A DNA stretch of 64,000 nucleotides from Christensenella sp. UBA2853 (GTDB lineage: Bacteria; Bacillota; Clostridia; Christensenellales; Aristaeellaceae): NCBI GenBank assembly GCA_002350845.1, contig DEFL01000076.1, positions 33,384-97,383 of the forward strand, in the 5' to 3' direction. Both the position numbers and the translations under genes were made by a program. This document shows, piece by piece, positions 40,236 to 49,029 of this stretch. The notes beneath the pieces were generated by a model, which saw nothing but the letters and a program-made list of their open reading frames with translations, made no database searches and was not told where the DNA came from. Position 1 is the stretch's first letter. The number at the start of each line of letters is the position of its first letter.

Positions 40236-41252
40236 TTAATGAAGATATTGGAGTGAAGCTTCATAGGCCGGGAGAAAATAGCTGTTCGATTGTAATGCGC
40301 TGCAGAGGATTCGAAGCAGCTGAACGTCCTGCTGATCTGCTTTCTCCATATACTGTTTCAGCATGGCTTCAGAGTAGCGGCCGCCCGGATTGGCAAGATA
40401 AGCCTGGTTGTTGTCGAAATTCGGAGCTATGCGAAGCACCTGACCGGTCTGAGAGGAACGGATGACACCGAAATTGCGCATGTGTCTGTCCGTGTTCAGG
40501 AATACAGCATCCGCAAGCCGGATTTTCCTCCAGTCGGATGCAAAACCGGGCCCCAGTGAAGCAAGATTGCGATCAATGATTTCGTCCTCATCACTGGGAT
40601 CACTGAAGCAGAAACGAAAAGAATCATATGGTTCAAAAAACTCATGGGCACGTAGAAAATTACGGGATTTTACGCGCTTGCGAAAGCTCCTGTCATAGGC
40701 GTACTCTGCAGTATCCCAGCCGATGGCCTGCAGGATGCGGCTGATTCCGACTTCGGCTCTGGAGGCGGCGCTGGACTGAATTTTGTAAAGCCACCACTGC
40801 CCCTGTTCAAATCTCCATGTTTTTGTAAAGCTTCCGTCCGTGGAAGCGTTCGGTGTGGCAGTCTGCAGATGGCGGAGACTTGTGTCACTTGAAACAAGGA
40901 TATACTGACTCACCGTATTCTGGTCTTCCGGCCTGCAGAGCTGAAGCCTTGGAATGAATTCATGCTCCTCAAAACAGGTAAATGTGTCTGAAATGCTGAA
41001 CATGTGTGACCGAATGGCGAGCACCGTTTTGTCCCTGCTTCCCAGCAGTTCGTGCATCAGATTTCTGTGCTGGACACTGTTCAGGTCCACTGCCCGCTCC
41101 CTTAGCCAGGAGGAAAAGCCTTCAGCCCCGGCATGACAGATCTGCATGGGCAGCAATTCGATTTTTTCGGGAATAAATTCGGTGATGACGGACTGAGCAA
41201 CAGAAAACTGTGCCACTCTGACATCGTCACAATACAGAATATATCTGTGCAC
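40236..41252 (-). CDS. HipA-like (PI3K-fold) protein kinase without a HipB partner
   Basis: A 338-residue cytoplasmic protein. The C-terminal half has the HipA kinase marks: ADAVFLNTDRHMRNFGV, with the catalytic Asp255 in T-D-R-H and Asn260, then LRIAPNFDNNQAY, with the Mg-binding Asp280. An ATP-binding Lys is likely in SFTKTW or WWLYKIQ of the middle part. The start is a GTG at 41252 with AGGAGG eight bases before it; the ATG six bases upstream is too close to that site. HipA kinases phosphorylate tRNA synthetases or other proteins, usually with a HipB DNA-binding antitoxin; no HipB-like gene is adjacent on either side. It resembles the larger class of stand-alone HipA-domain proteins in Clostridia. 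Confidence 0.75.
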   Translation of the reverse strand: MHRYILYCDDVRVAQFSVAQSVITEFIPEKIELLPMQICHAGAEGFSSWLRERAVDLNSVQHRNLMHELLGSRDKTVLAIRSHMFSISDTFTCFEEHEFIPRLQLCRPEDQNTVSQYILVSSDTSLRHLQTATPNASTDGSFTKTWRFEQGQWWLYKIQSSAASRAEVGISRILQAIGWDTAEYAYDRSFRKRVKSRNFLRAHEFFEPYDSFRFCFSDPSDEDEIIDRNLASLGPGFASDWRKIRLADAVFLNTDRHMRNFGVIRSSQTGQVLRIAPNFDNNQAYLANPGGRYSEAMLKQYMEKADQQDVQLLRILCSALQSNSYFLPAYEASLQYLH

Positions 41253-41316
41253 TTGCATCACCTCCTGCAAACAGAGGTCAGTATATCATTGAAAAAGCAA
41301 TTGATGAAGAGTCAGT

Positions 41317-41332
41317 TGATCCAGGTGGATCA
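41317..41332. promoter_or_regulatory. 16-bp palindrome upstream of the HipA-like gene
   Basis: TGATCCAGGTGGATCA, seven-base arms around GG, 65 bases upstream of the kinase start. It is followed on the minus strand by a TATACT -10-like box (plus about 41281-41286). Candidate operator or weak hairpin. Confidence 0.4.
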
Positions 41333-41369
41333 GATGATCCATAGGGAATCGTTCTCATTCATGATAAAT

Positions 41370-44300
41370 TCAGGATGGATTCTTATCAGGCAGCAGGAGG
41401 AGTTCCGGGGATTTGAGCACGCCCTGCGGCCAGAAGGCATATTCGTCGCTCCACATCACGCCGCGGGTGCGCCAGGAATCCGGCCCCCACCAGGTGATGG
41501 TCTTGACGGCCTGGTGCACCTGGCCGAAGGTATTGATGCGGCAGCCGAAGGCTTTGATCTCAATGGTGTGTGTTCCGCTCTCCCTGATTTCAAAGGACAC
41601 TTTGTACGGCGCATAGGCGATCACACCGAGGTCCGTCCCGTCCACGCTTACGCGCAGGAGCGCCGCGCGGTAATTGCTGACTTGCAGCTGATACCTGCCC
41701 GGCTCAATCTCGGCGTGGATCTGATAGGTCAGGTTGCCGCCGTAGAACGGCAGGCCTTCCCGGGTGATATCACCGAAGGTGAGGCGGCGCGGGCGCTTGA
41801 TGATGGTGCGGTAGATACCCTTCACCTTGACGCCGAAATTGCCAAGGATGTACATGGCTTCCGGGTTCACCCGGCGGCCGTAGGGAATGCTGACTTCAAG
41901 CACGTTGTCTCCGGGCACGACATCCGACAGGGCCATCTTCCCGATGCACTTGTCCACATACCATCCACCGATATGCATGGCCCGGATGCCGTTGAAGTAC
42001 ACAATGGCGGAATCGGCGTTCTCAAGTGCCAGCTGTACATTTTTGACCGGAATTTTGCTGCGGAACAGGCAGCGCAGGTGGAGGGTGTGCGGCGTGGTGA
42101 GGTCGGATTCCACCCAGGGCTGGGCCACACTGGCTCCGCGGAGCGGCCAGCCGAGCCGCTCACGGACGATATTGTCCAGACGCAGGATATCCTCGGATGG
42201 ATGCCACGGTCCGCAGTCGAGCGCGTATTCGGCTCGGTCGAGCAGGAGCACATTGGGCTCATCGAGCTCATAATCCATCTTTTTGAGGAACCGGCACACC
42301 GGAACCGGGGTCTCCTCATCTTCAGGGGCGCAGGCGCAGAAAGCTTCCGAAGCAGGCGTCATGCGCAGAAGCAGGGAGTCCTGATCATAGAAGCGCTTTT
42401 CATATATGGTCCAACCGTCAGAGCGCTTAGAAGCGACAGGCGTGATCTGTCCGGTCAGCGTGTCATAGAGCGTGAGGTCCCAGGAGCCCCGCAGGCGGAT
42501 ACGCAGCAGGTGGCTTTCCGGGACATCCGGGTCGCCGGTCGGGTCGGCATGGCAGAGGAACAGCCAGCGGTCATCCCCATCCTGGCGCATCTGGTAGAGC
42601 AGGTAATTGGACTGGACGCCGCGTTCGTCGCGGACTTCCACATCCCGCAGCCCGGAGAGGCGCCGGAGGATCTCAAAGCGGTCGAACTCGCAGTGTTCGC
42701 ATGCCTCGTAGAGCGCTTTGGGTGCATCGCTTGCCACCGCGTCCATGAGGGACGGGGCTTCACCGAGGAAAATGACCCGTCCGCCCTGGGCGGCAAACTG
42801 CTTCAGGCGGGTGACCGTGGTGGCGCGGAGGGTTTCCACGGGCGGGACCAGAATGGTCTCGTAGCGCATCTCTCCGACCGGGAGAGCCGTGCCTGTGAAG
42901 GACTCGGGGCACTGCAGCGGGAGCAGGGATTCGGAGATAAAGTCAAAATCAATGAGGCCTCTGAGCAGCCAGGCGGTCAGGTTCTGGAAGCGCTCGTCCA
43001 TCTGTTCGCGGATGGCCTCGGTGTTTTCCTTCGCGCCCCAGTGCAGCCAGTAGCTCTCCACCGGATGCACCACGCCCACGCGGCACAGCGCCTTGCCGCG
43101 GGTGAGCGCCGTGTTGACGCGCGCGAAATGATTTTCCACATAACTGTACTCCCCATACCATGGGGTCTGATAATTGAAGGTGGCCGGGTAATCGCGCTTA
43201 GCCTCCCCGTTCATGGACACCCAGGACAGGTGCGGGACGCGCACGGTCACGCCCAGCGCGGCCTGCCAGTCGCCGCCGAGCTTGTGGCCGCGGAAATCAA
43301 AGTTCCAGTTGGTCACGCCGTAGAGCTCGGAGAGCACGCCTTCGCGCCCGAACTGGCGGGAGGCGGACTGCGCCTGCTTGGCGGTGGTAAACTCACGGCT
43401 GTCATTGAGCATGTCAATGCCCGGCAGCTGGAAGCCGCGGTAGGAGCGCATGGCTTCCCCGAGCGCCCCGGTCTGCGTAAAGAGGGTGGGCTCTTCCATC
43501 ATGTGGCCGGTCAGCATCAGGCCGTGGTCATGGCACCATGCGCCGACCTGGTCGGCAAAGGCCTGGGTAAAACGCTCCGCGATATGGTCGTGGAAATGAT
43601 AGCGGAGGGTGGACGGCCTGTCGTCGGGCAGATCCCAGAGGAGCTCGGGCAGCCCGTCGAGGAGATCATTCCCATAGGCCTTCTGAAAGGTCTCAGGCAG
43701 GTCATCGGTCCAGGGCAGGGAGACATCCCGGGTATCGGTGGCGTAATTCAGGGTCTGCTTTCTGGAAAACTGCGGTTCATCGGTAAAAATGGCGGGGATC
43801 AGGCCGCCAAAATCCTTCCCGACATGCGCCGCGTAGGCGTCATGGGTGATATGGAGAAACTGCTGCATGCTGCGCGGGTCAAGGGTGTTGACATAGGACT
43901 GGTTGTTGTACCAGGGATCATTCCCTGCGATTTCCCGGTAAACATACAGCGCAAAGCCTTCTGCATGACCGTCTTCTTCCATGCGCCGATAGGATTTCAG
44001 CGTGCCGTCCGGATTCAGGGAGACATCAAAGGCGGCGAGAAACGCGGCGTTTGCTCTCTTCTGTCTTGTAAACACGGCATAGCGCTGACGGAAGGCCGGA
44101 TCCTTTGTGACCAGTCCGCCGGCCGCGCCGGAGGGCCAGCGGTCCTCATCATAGAGCCAGATCAGCATGTGTTCCTGACGCGCCTTTTCCACACAGGCCT
44201 GGATCAGCTCAAAAAACTCTTCGCCCAGGTATTCCGTTTCCAGACCGGTCCGCACATGGATATGGACACCGCCGTAGCCCATCTTCTTGAGCTGTTCCAT

Positions 44301-44426
44301 CTGCCAGAGCAGGTCTTCTTTATTCAGCTTGCTGTTCCAGGCCCAGAACGGGGTGCCGCGGTACTCACTGCCAGGATTGGCGAACAGGCTTTCCGTCATG
44401 GGTTCATGGCTTTTGGAATAGAGCAT
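41370..44426 (-). CDS. GH106-like glycoside hydrolase (alpha-L-rhamnosidase type)
   Basis: A 1018-residue cytoplasmic enzyme without a signal peptide. The N-terminal catalytic barrel shows TPFWAWNSKLNKEDLLWQ, MGYGGVHIHVRTGL, WLYDEDRWPSGAAGG and AIFTDEP; the last holds a candidate catalytic Glu. The C-terminal 350 residues form beta-sandwich domains, ending in a galactose-binding-like module. This is the arrangement of GH106 and related uncharacterised families that remove rhamnose or similar sugars from pectin and plant glycosides. ATG 44426 follows AAAGGAGGAAAAACG. It has its own promoter about 160 bases upstream. The exact family within the GH106 relatives is uncertain. Confidence 0.78.
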   Translation of the reverse strand: MLYSKSHEPMTESLFANPGSEYRGTPFWAWNSKLNKEDLLWQMEQLKKMGYGGVHIHVRTGLETEYLGEEFFELIQACVEKARQEHMLIWLYDEDRWPSGAAGGLVTKDPAFRQRYAVFTRQKRANAAFLAAFDVSLNPDGTLKSYRRMEEDGHAEGFALYVYREIAGNDPWYNNQSYVNTLDPRSMQQFLHITHDAYAAHVGKDFGGLIPAIFTDEPQFSRKQTLNYATDTRDVSLPWTDDLPETFQKAYGNDLLDGLPELLWDLPDDRPSTLRYHFHDHIAERFTQAFADQVGAWCHDHGLMLTGHMMEEPTLFTQTGALGEAMRSYRGFQLPGIDMLNDSREFTTAKQAQSASRQFGREGVLSELYGVTNWNFDFRGHKLGGDWQAALGVTVRVPHLSWVSMNGEAKRDYPATFNYQTPWYGEYSYVENHFARVNTALTRGKALCRVGVVHPVESYWLHWGAKENTEAIREQMDERFQNLTAWLLRGLIDFDFISESLLPLQCPESFTGTALPVGEMRYETILVPPVETLRATTVTRLKQFAAQGGRVIFLGEAPSLMDAVASDAPKALYEACEHCEFDRFEILRRLSGLRDVEVRDERGVQSNYLLYQMRQDGDDRWLFLCHADPTGDPDVPESHLLRIRLRGSWDLTLYDTLTGQITPVASKRSDGWTIYEKRFYDQDSLLLRMTPASEAFCACAPEDEETPVPVCRFLKKMDYELDEPNVLLLDRAEYALDCGPWHPSEDILRLDNIVRERLGWPLRGASVAQPWVESDLTTPHTLHLRCLFRSKIPVKNVQLALENADSAIVYFNGIRAMHIGGWYVDKCIGKMALSDVVPGDNVLEVSIPYGRRVNPEAMYILGNFGVKVKGIYRTIIKRPRRLTFGDITREGLPFYGGNLTYQIHAEIEPGRYQLQVSNYRAALLRVSVDGTDLGVIAYAPYKVSFEIRESGTHTIEIKAFGCRINTFGQVHQAVKTITWWGPDSWRTRGVMWSDEYAFWPQGVLKSPELLLLPDKNPS

Positions 44427-44585
44427 CGTTTTTCCTCCTTTGTGTCAGGAACGCTGTGCGATGAAGAGCGGCAGATGGAGGCGGCCGGAAAAGAACAAAA
44501 GGGCCGGATAAGGTCCGCGGCTTATGCTGCTCCTGGGTGGTATCCTCTGCTTTCTCATCAGCAGGTTTGTTTGTCTGTTGTCACC

Positions 44586-44613
44586 ATTATAATGATCATG
44601 GAGGAATTGGCAA
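44586..44613 (-). promoter_or_regulatory. Promoter of the GH106-like gene
   Basis: On the minus strand: TTGCCA (plus 44608-44613), 16 bp, TATAAT (plus 44586-44591), with a leader of about 150 bases containing no other clear element. Confidence 0.7.
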
Positions 44614-44643
44614 GCACGAATTCTCATAGAAAAAATCATAAAA

Positions 44644-44689
44644 ACACAGGAACCGGTCAGGCCGCTGGGCTCCGGTTCCTGTGTCTGTT
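44644..44689. terminator. Bidirectional terminator
   Basis: ACACAGGAACCGG (44644-44656) pairs with CCGGTTCCTGTGT (44672-44684); AAAA on the left and TTTTT on the right. It ends the nucleotidyltransferase transcript on the minus strand before the GH106 promoter. Confidence 0.8.
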
Positions 44690-44699
44690 TTTCTGGCCC

Positions 44700-45485
44700 T
44701 CACTGGCTGTCCGGGGAGACTGTATCCCGGATGGCGCAGAGCATGGCATTCGCGTAGGCCCGGGCTGTTTCCGGGTCATAGACGACGTCCCCTTCCCCTG
44801 CGTATTCGCTCAGGGCTGCATGGATCAGGGGATGAAAGGTCTCGGGGAGATGCAGGATCGCCCACTGCCCGCCTTCCTTTTTGGAGAGCACACTGCCCTC
44901 ACGCAGGAAAGCCAGGACCCGGGCCAGGTTCAGCGTCAGGTACATGGTGTTTTCGGTGATTTCCTCATCGGCATGGCAGATATCCTTCCATATGGAATCA
45001 AGATAATCCGCCCGGGGCACCTCGCCGAAGGCCTCTTCGATCGGAAGCCCGAAGAGACATTGTCCGCGTTTCCGGATGACCGTAAAGTGGGCAGCCAGGT
45101 CCGGATCGGTTCCCTTCATCTTTTGAATGTAGTCATCCGGATGTTCCCTGTACCAGGCCAGGTGCGTTTCGGAAAAGTGCAGTTCAAAGGGTGTCGGGTA
45201 GACAAAGGGACGGCAGAAGGCGGAGCGCACGATGCTCATTTCAATGCCTTTGGCGGGGGCGGAAGCGTTCAGCTCCACGGTCATATCCATGAAGGCGCGC
45301 TTGACGGCGTCCGGGAGCGTATGCCGGACGAGGACGATCAGATCAATGTCACTGACTGCGGGATGAAAGCACCCCATGACGGCCGAACCGTGCAGGTAGA
45401 TGCCGAGAAGATGGTCTCCCAGGATGTCCCAGGAGCGGGAGACAAATGTCCCGAGGAGCGGTTCTATCGTGCGGAGATCACTCAT
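44700..45485 (-). CDS. Aminoglycoside-nucleotidyltransferase-like protein (ANT/AadA type)
   Basis: A 261-residue protein with the nucleotidyltransferase signature GIYLHGSAVMGCFHPAVSDIDLIVLV: Gly33-Ser34 and Asp46-x-Asp48 bind Mg-ATP. The C-terminal half matches the all-helical domain (DUF4111) of ANT(3'')/ANT(9) enzymes, and the length is the usual 260. Family members adenylylate streptomycin or spectinomycin, but many chromosomal relatives have unknown substrates, so a resistance phenotype is only possible. ATG 45485 follows CGGAGGAAAACAGG. It lies 85 bases after the GH43 gene and may be co-transcribed with it. No integron or transposon features are nearby. Confidence 0.8.
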   Translation of the reverse strand: MSDLRTIEPLLGTFVSRSWDILGDHLLGIYLHGSAVMGCFHPAVSDIDLIVLVRHTLPDAVKRAFMDMTVELNASAPAKGIEMSIVRSAFCRPFVYPTPFELHFSETHLAWYREHPDDYIQKMKGTDPDLAAHFTVIRKRGQCLFGLPIEEAFGEVPRADYLDSIWKDICHADEEITENTMYLTLNLARVLAFLREGSVLSKKEGGQWAILHLPETFHPLIHAALSEYAGEGDVVYDPETARAYANAMLCAIRDTVSPDSQ

Positions 45486-45570
45486 CCTGTTTTCCTCCGG
45501 AAGTGTTCAGTGCCTGAAGAAAAACCGAAAGATCTATCTTTGTCCAGCCCAGTCAGGCTGCTGCGCTGCG

Positions 45571-46983
45571 TCAGCGGTCAAAGCGGAAGGTATTGAAGTC
45601 AGCATACCCGCTGCCTTCATAGGTGAAATAGAGCGCATGCTTTCCGTCTGAAATGGTGAGCGGGGCGGAAAAGCAATGCCAGGTATCGGAAGGCGCGATC
45701 CGGATGCGCGCTGCCACCGGCCCGTTCCGGCCGTCGCGCACGACAAACTCGCCGTCGCCTGTGCCGCGCGTTTCCACGGTGATCTGACGGGCGGTGCGGA
45801 AATCGAAATACCGGTATCCGGCCGTGGCACCGTCGACCATGTTGCTGATGTACTGGTTGGGATTGTCCTCGCGGTCCTCACCCTCCTGGGTGAAGGCAGG
45901 ATGGTGTTCATCCTGCTGGTCCGGAAGGCTTTCGGTTGTGCCGTTTTTGCTGAACAGATGGCACGCAATGCGCGCTTCGTAGCAGCCCTCATCCTTCAGG
46001 GGACCGCCGTTGAGACCGCAGGAGGTGATCTCCGCCTGATGGAACCGTTCGCCGTCAAACACGATCTCCTCGGCACAGGCCTGGCGGGAGAAGAAGTGGC
46101 GGTTGGTTTGTCTGTGATAGAAGACATACCATTTCCCGCCCACAAAGGCGACGCTCCCGTGGGTGTTGCCGCGGTAGTTGAGGGCTTCAGTATTGCCGTT
46201 GACGCCGATATCGGCATTGGATACCAGCACGCCGCCGAAGTGATAATCGCCCAGCGGGGTATCCGACACGGCCCAGCACAGTTCGTGCATCCAGCAGGAA
46301 GAGTAGATGAAGTAGTATTTCCCGTTGATCTTGCGCACGGAGCTGGCCTCAAAGAACGGGTGCGCCTCATACTCGGTGCCGTCCGCGTCATTGATGATGG
46401 GGAGATTGTGGAAGGGGCCGGCCTTGACAGTGACCATGTCCTGCTCCAGTTCCATTTTCAGGCTGTCCTTGTCCACGGGGGTCTGCTTATAGCGCGGGCT
46501 GTTGCCGGAAAAGAGATAGATGCGTCCGTCGTCATCGATAAAGATGCCGGGATCGAACTGACGGATCTCATCGGGACGGGAGCCGAGGATATCGCCGTTC
46601 GGATAGCGCACAAAGTCGAGGAACTCATAGGGCCCGGCCGGTTTGTCCGCGACGGCCACGCCGATTTCCTTGAGGAAGTCCAGGCAGTAATAGAGGTAGT
46701 ACTTTCCGTCGTTCCCGCGGCAGACATCCGGTGCCCACAGGGCGTGCGCGCCGTCCGGGTTGCGTGGATCCTGCGTCTTGCGGAAAATGACGCCTTCATA
46801 GCGCCAGTCCGAGAGATCGTTTTCCGGGGCGGACCAGCAGACATAGTCGTTGGCACAATAGACATCGCCGTTAAAGCGGTCGTGGCTGCCATAGATGTAG
46901 AGACGGCCGTTAAACACACGGGGTTCGCCGTCCGGGATGTACTCATAGCTGGGAAGATAGGGATTGAACACCTGCTTTTTCAT
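45571..46983 (-). CDS. GH43 glycoside hydrolase with C-terminal carbohydrate-binding-like domain
   Basis: A 470-residue enzyme without a signal peptide. Residues 1-330 are a GH43 five-bladed propeller: NPYLPSYEYIPDGEPRVFNG carries the catalytic base Asp, HALWAPDVC the pKa-modulating Asp, and AHPFFEASSVRKINGKYY the candidate acid Glu. Residues about 375-470 are a beta-sandwich resembling CBM6-type modules (YFDFRTARQITVETRGTGDG, HALYFTYEGSG). Such enzymes are arabinofuranosidases or xylosidases acting on hemicellulose fragments. ATG 46983 follows AAGGAGAAGCAGCC. Fits the xylan theme of the window. Confidence 0.88.
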   Translation of the reverse strand: MKKQVFNPYLPSYEYIPDGEPRVFNGRLYIYGSHDRFNGDVYCANDYVCWSAPENDLSDWRYEGVIFRKTQDPRNPDGAHALWAPDVCRGNDGKYYLYYCLDFLKEIGVAVADKPAGPYEFLDFVRYPNGDILGSRPDEIRQFDPGIFIDDDGRIYLFSGNSPRYKQTPVDKDSLKMELEQDMVTVKAGPFHNLPIINDADGTEYEAHPFFEASSVRKINGKYYFIYSSCWMHELCWAVSDTPLGDYHFGGVLVSNADIGVNGNTEALNYRGNTHGSVAFVGGKWYVFYHRQTNRHFFSRQACAEEIVFDGERFHQAEITSCGLNGGPLKDEGCYEARIACHLFSKNGTTESLPDQQDEHHPAFTQEGEDREDNPNQYISNMVDGATAGYRYFDFRTARQITVETRGTGDGEFVVRDGRNGPVAARIRIAPSDTWHCFSAPLTISDGKHALYFTYEGSGYADFNTFRFDR

Positions 46984-47047
46984 GGCTGCTTCTCCTTATC
47001 ATCATCGATTCTTTTACCCTCCGCCTTCTGACAGGCAGAGGCAGGAT

Positions 47048-47431
47048 TCAGGATTCGACGGAGACTTTTCCGTACTGTTTTCCGCATCCGCTGCAGATGC
47101 CGGTATGGACGCATACCGGGCTTCCGCAGGTGCTGCAGCTCCACTCGGCGCGCTCTTTTTCCAGAAAGGCCGCCATTCCTATTTCACGGATGTCCCGGAG
47201 GTTCTGAAGCGGTGATTCCGTGAGCGGATACTGCGTGGTATAGCGGTCTTCTTTCTCCATGACGTCCGCGCAGGGGTAGTCAGGGCAGACATCGCAGAAC
47301 CGCCAGCCGTTCTGTTTTCTTTTGGAGCACAGGATGATGCCGCAGCGCTTTGCGCAGAATTCCGGCTTGTGCTCATCCGGCCCGAGACATCCGGGACAGG
47401 GATTGACGGTGAGCTGCGTGCGGAGGAAAGC
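47048..47431 (-). pseudogene. DUF3795-like frame without a start codon
   Basis: This frame opens directly after the TGA of the GNAT gene and in the same phase. It reads NPCPGCLGPDEHKPEFC, then CGIILCSKRKQNGWRFC, DVCPDYPCADVMEKEDRY and, near the end, EWSCSTCGSPVCVHTGICSGCGK: 127 codons with 13 or so cysteines, matching DUF3795-type zinc-binding proteins over nearly their full length. There is no ATG, GTG or TTG before the Met at 47260, which would remove half of the domain. It is either a pseudogene, a product of TGA readthrough from the GNAT gene, or starts at a non-standard codon. The gene upstream and the phase make a former fusion plausible. Confidence 0.7.
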
Positions 47432-47908
47432 TCAGCGGATCAGGCGGTACACGTCCAGTCCGTCCCTTGTCTCTGTACGGACAAAACCGAATTTCCCTGC
47501 GATATGCGCCGTTGCCTTCTGGGCGGGAACGCATTCGATGACCGGCTGCTTTCCTTTTTCGCGGGCGATCCGGATGAGCATGCCGGTCAGTGCTGAGGCG
47601 TAGCCCCTGCCCCAGTATTCCGGGAAGAGGACCCATCCGATTTCGATGGATGCCGGGTCCCAGGGGTGAAAGATGACATAGCCAATGAAGGTCCCGTCTG
47701 CTTCCGCGGCCAGGACCGGCGGGTCTTCCGAGCATGCACGGCGAAGAAAGGCTGATGTCTGTTCCCGGGTATACGGCGCTTCAAGATACCGCATGACGTC
47801 GGGCCTTGAGAGGAGCGCGTGCAGGGGCTCAAAATCCCCGGGCGTCATGGGCCGGATGCGCAGCTCCCTGCCCGGCACGGCAGGCGGACACTCAGGCTTC
47901 GGAGACAT
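47432..47908 (-). CDS. GNAT N-acetyltransferase (RimJ/RimL-like)
   Basis: A 158-residue acetyltransferase: ELRIRPMTPGDFEPLHALL starts the fold, IGWVLFPEYWGRGYASALTG is the acetyl-CoA-binding motif A with its R-G-x-G/A-type turn (GRGYAS), and FGFVRTETRDGLDVY is the C-terminal strand. The start may be ATG 47908 or a TTG nine bases earlier; both lie inside the end of the preceding gene, so translation is coupled. It ends in a TGA that is followed in frame by DUF3795-like sequence. Substrate unknown. Confidence 0.82.
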   Translation of the reverse strand: MSPKPECPPAVPGRELRIRPMTPGDFEPLHALLSRPDVMRYLEAPYTREQTSAFLRRACSEDPPVLAAEADGTFIGYVIFHPWDPASIEIGWVLFPEYWGRGYASALTGMLIRIAREKGKQPVIECVPAQKATAHIAGKFGFVRTETRDGLDVYRLIR

Positions 47909-48182
47909 ACTTTTCAATCACGGTCTCCCGGACATACTGCGCCTTCAGTTCCCCGAGGCGGGCAAAGTGCGCCTGACGGGTGTGCGCGGTCAGGACATCC
48001 GCATCCCGCCATTTTTCAAGCAGCAGAAGCCGGTCACCGCCGAGTGCGGGCAGGAAATACTCATACTGCGCATTCCCGTCCTCCGCGCGGCTGGCGGCAT
48101 CGATGCCCTCGGACTGGATGCTGTGAAGAAATGCATCCCGCATGCCGGGATGGCAGTGGTAGGTCACATTCAGGACAATCAT
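47892..48182 (-). CDS. Antibiotic-biosynthesis-monooxygenase-type (ABM) small protein
   Basis: A 96-residue dimeric alpha-beta barrel protein: MIVLNVTYHCHPGMRDAFL, then ALGGDRLLLLEKWRDADVLTAH with the conserved E-x-W, and a C-terminal tail ETVIEKYVSEA. These YgiN/ABM relatives act as quinol oxidases or have unknown functions. The ATG at 48182 follows GGAGGAAAAATCC; a longer frame upstream overlaps the previous gene in a different phase and has no similarity. It lies 37 bases after the MBL gene and overlaps the GNAT start. Confidence 0.85.
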   Translation of the reverse strand: MIVLNVTYHCHPGMRDAFLHSIQSEGIDAASRAEDGNAQYEYFLPALGGDRLLLLEKWRDADVLTAHTRQAHFARLGELKAQYVRETVIEKYVSEA

Positions 48183-48219
48183 GGATTTTTCCTCCGATCG
48201 GCAGATGCTGTCGTTTGTT

Positions 48220-49005
48220 TCAGACGTTGTCGGGACGGTAACAGATGACATGCTGCTGGCTGGAGTAGACTTTTCCGTCATCGCACCGGAACGGGTGCTG
48301 GAGGCCGGTGCCGCCGAACCAGGTATACGGCGTGTCCTCCTCTGTTCTGCCCTCGCAGATTTCCTGCATGCCTGCCCGCAGGCAGCGCATGAGGGAGATG
48401 TCATCCTCCGAGCCCGCGTGCCCGTGCAGGATGATGTCAGCCTCGTCCATCAGGAACAGGACGCGGTCAAGCTGCTCAGCGCATGCGTGCACCGGCAGGC
48501 AGCCGTCCAGCTGCAGCCACAGGTGATGGTTGATGCTGTCCCCGGTAAAGAGGATCCGGTCCTCTTTGAGCAGGAGCAGCGTGCTTCCGGGGGTATGCCC
48601 GGGGAGCGCATGCGCTTCCAGTGTCCTTCCGCCCAGATCGATCCGGCTGCCGGGAAGCAGCTCACGGAAAGGCGGCATGCTGCGTCCCTTCTCCCGGGCA
48701 AACGCCAGAAACTCCGGATCCTCTGCGAACGAGGCCGCGAGCGGGAGATCCGCAGGGGGCAGGAAGGCTTCCTCCTCAAAATAGAGATTGCCGAAGATAT
48801 GGTCCGGGTGCCCGTGCGTGTTGACCACGACCAGCGGAAGGTCGGTGAGCTTCCGGACGGCGCGGTACAGATCGTTATACCCGTTCATGGTGTCTATGAC
48901 ACAGGCTTTTTCCTTTCCGATGACCAGATAGCCGGTGGCCTCATGGGCTTCATCCATGAGGAAAATGCCCGGCCGGACTTCGCGGATGAACAGTTCTTTT
49001 TCCAT
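48220..49005 (-). CDS. Metallo-beta-lactamase-fold hydrolase
   Basis: A 261-residue cytoplasmic protein with the metal-binding motif THGHPDH (His64, His66, Asp68, His69), then PGHTPGS, FTGDSI and ILHGHAGS, which complete the two-metal site. It is of the broad glyoxalase II/hydrolase type; no domain for flavin or RNA binding is present. ATG 49005 follows AAGGAGGCAGAGT. Substrate unknown. It lies in the run of small acetyltransferase and kinase genes. Confidence 0.88.
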   Translation of the reverse strand: MEKELFIREVRPGIFLMDEAHEATGYLVIGKEKACVIDTMNGYNDLYRAVRKLTDLPLVVVNTHGHPDHIFGNLYFEEEAFLPPADLPLAASFAEDPEFLAFAREKGRSMPPFRELLPGSRIDLGGRTLEAHALPGHTPGSTLLLLKEDRILFTGDSINHHLWLQLDGCLPVHACAEQLDRVLFLMDEADIILHGHAGSEDDISLMRCLRAGMQEICEGRTEEDTPYTWFGGTGLQHPFRCDDGKVYSSQQHVICYRPDNV

Positions 49006-49029
49006 ACTCTGCCTCCTTGGAATGGGTTT

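Noticed and set aside
41133..45596. A very long open frame (over 1,400 codons) on the plus strand
   Set aside because: It is antisense to the GH106-like and nucleotidyltransferase genes, which have clear motifs and ribosome binding sites; the antisense product is His/Gln/Gly-rich without domains, a known effect of GC-rich codon use.
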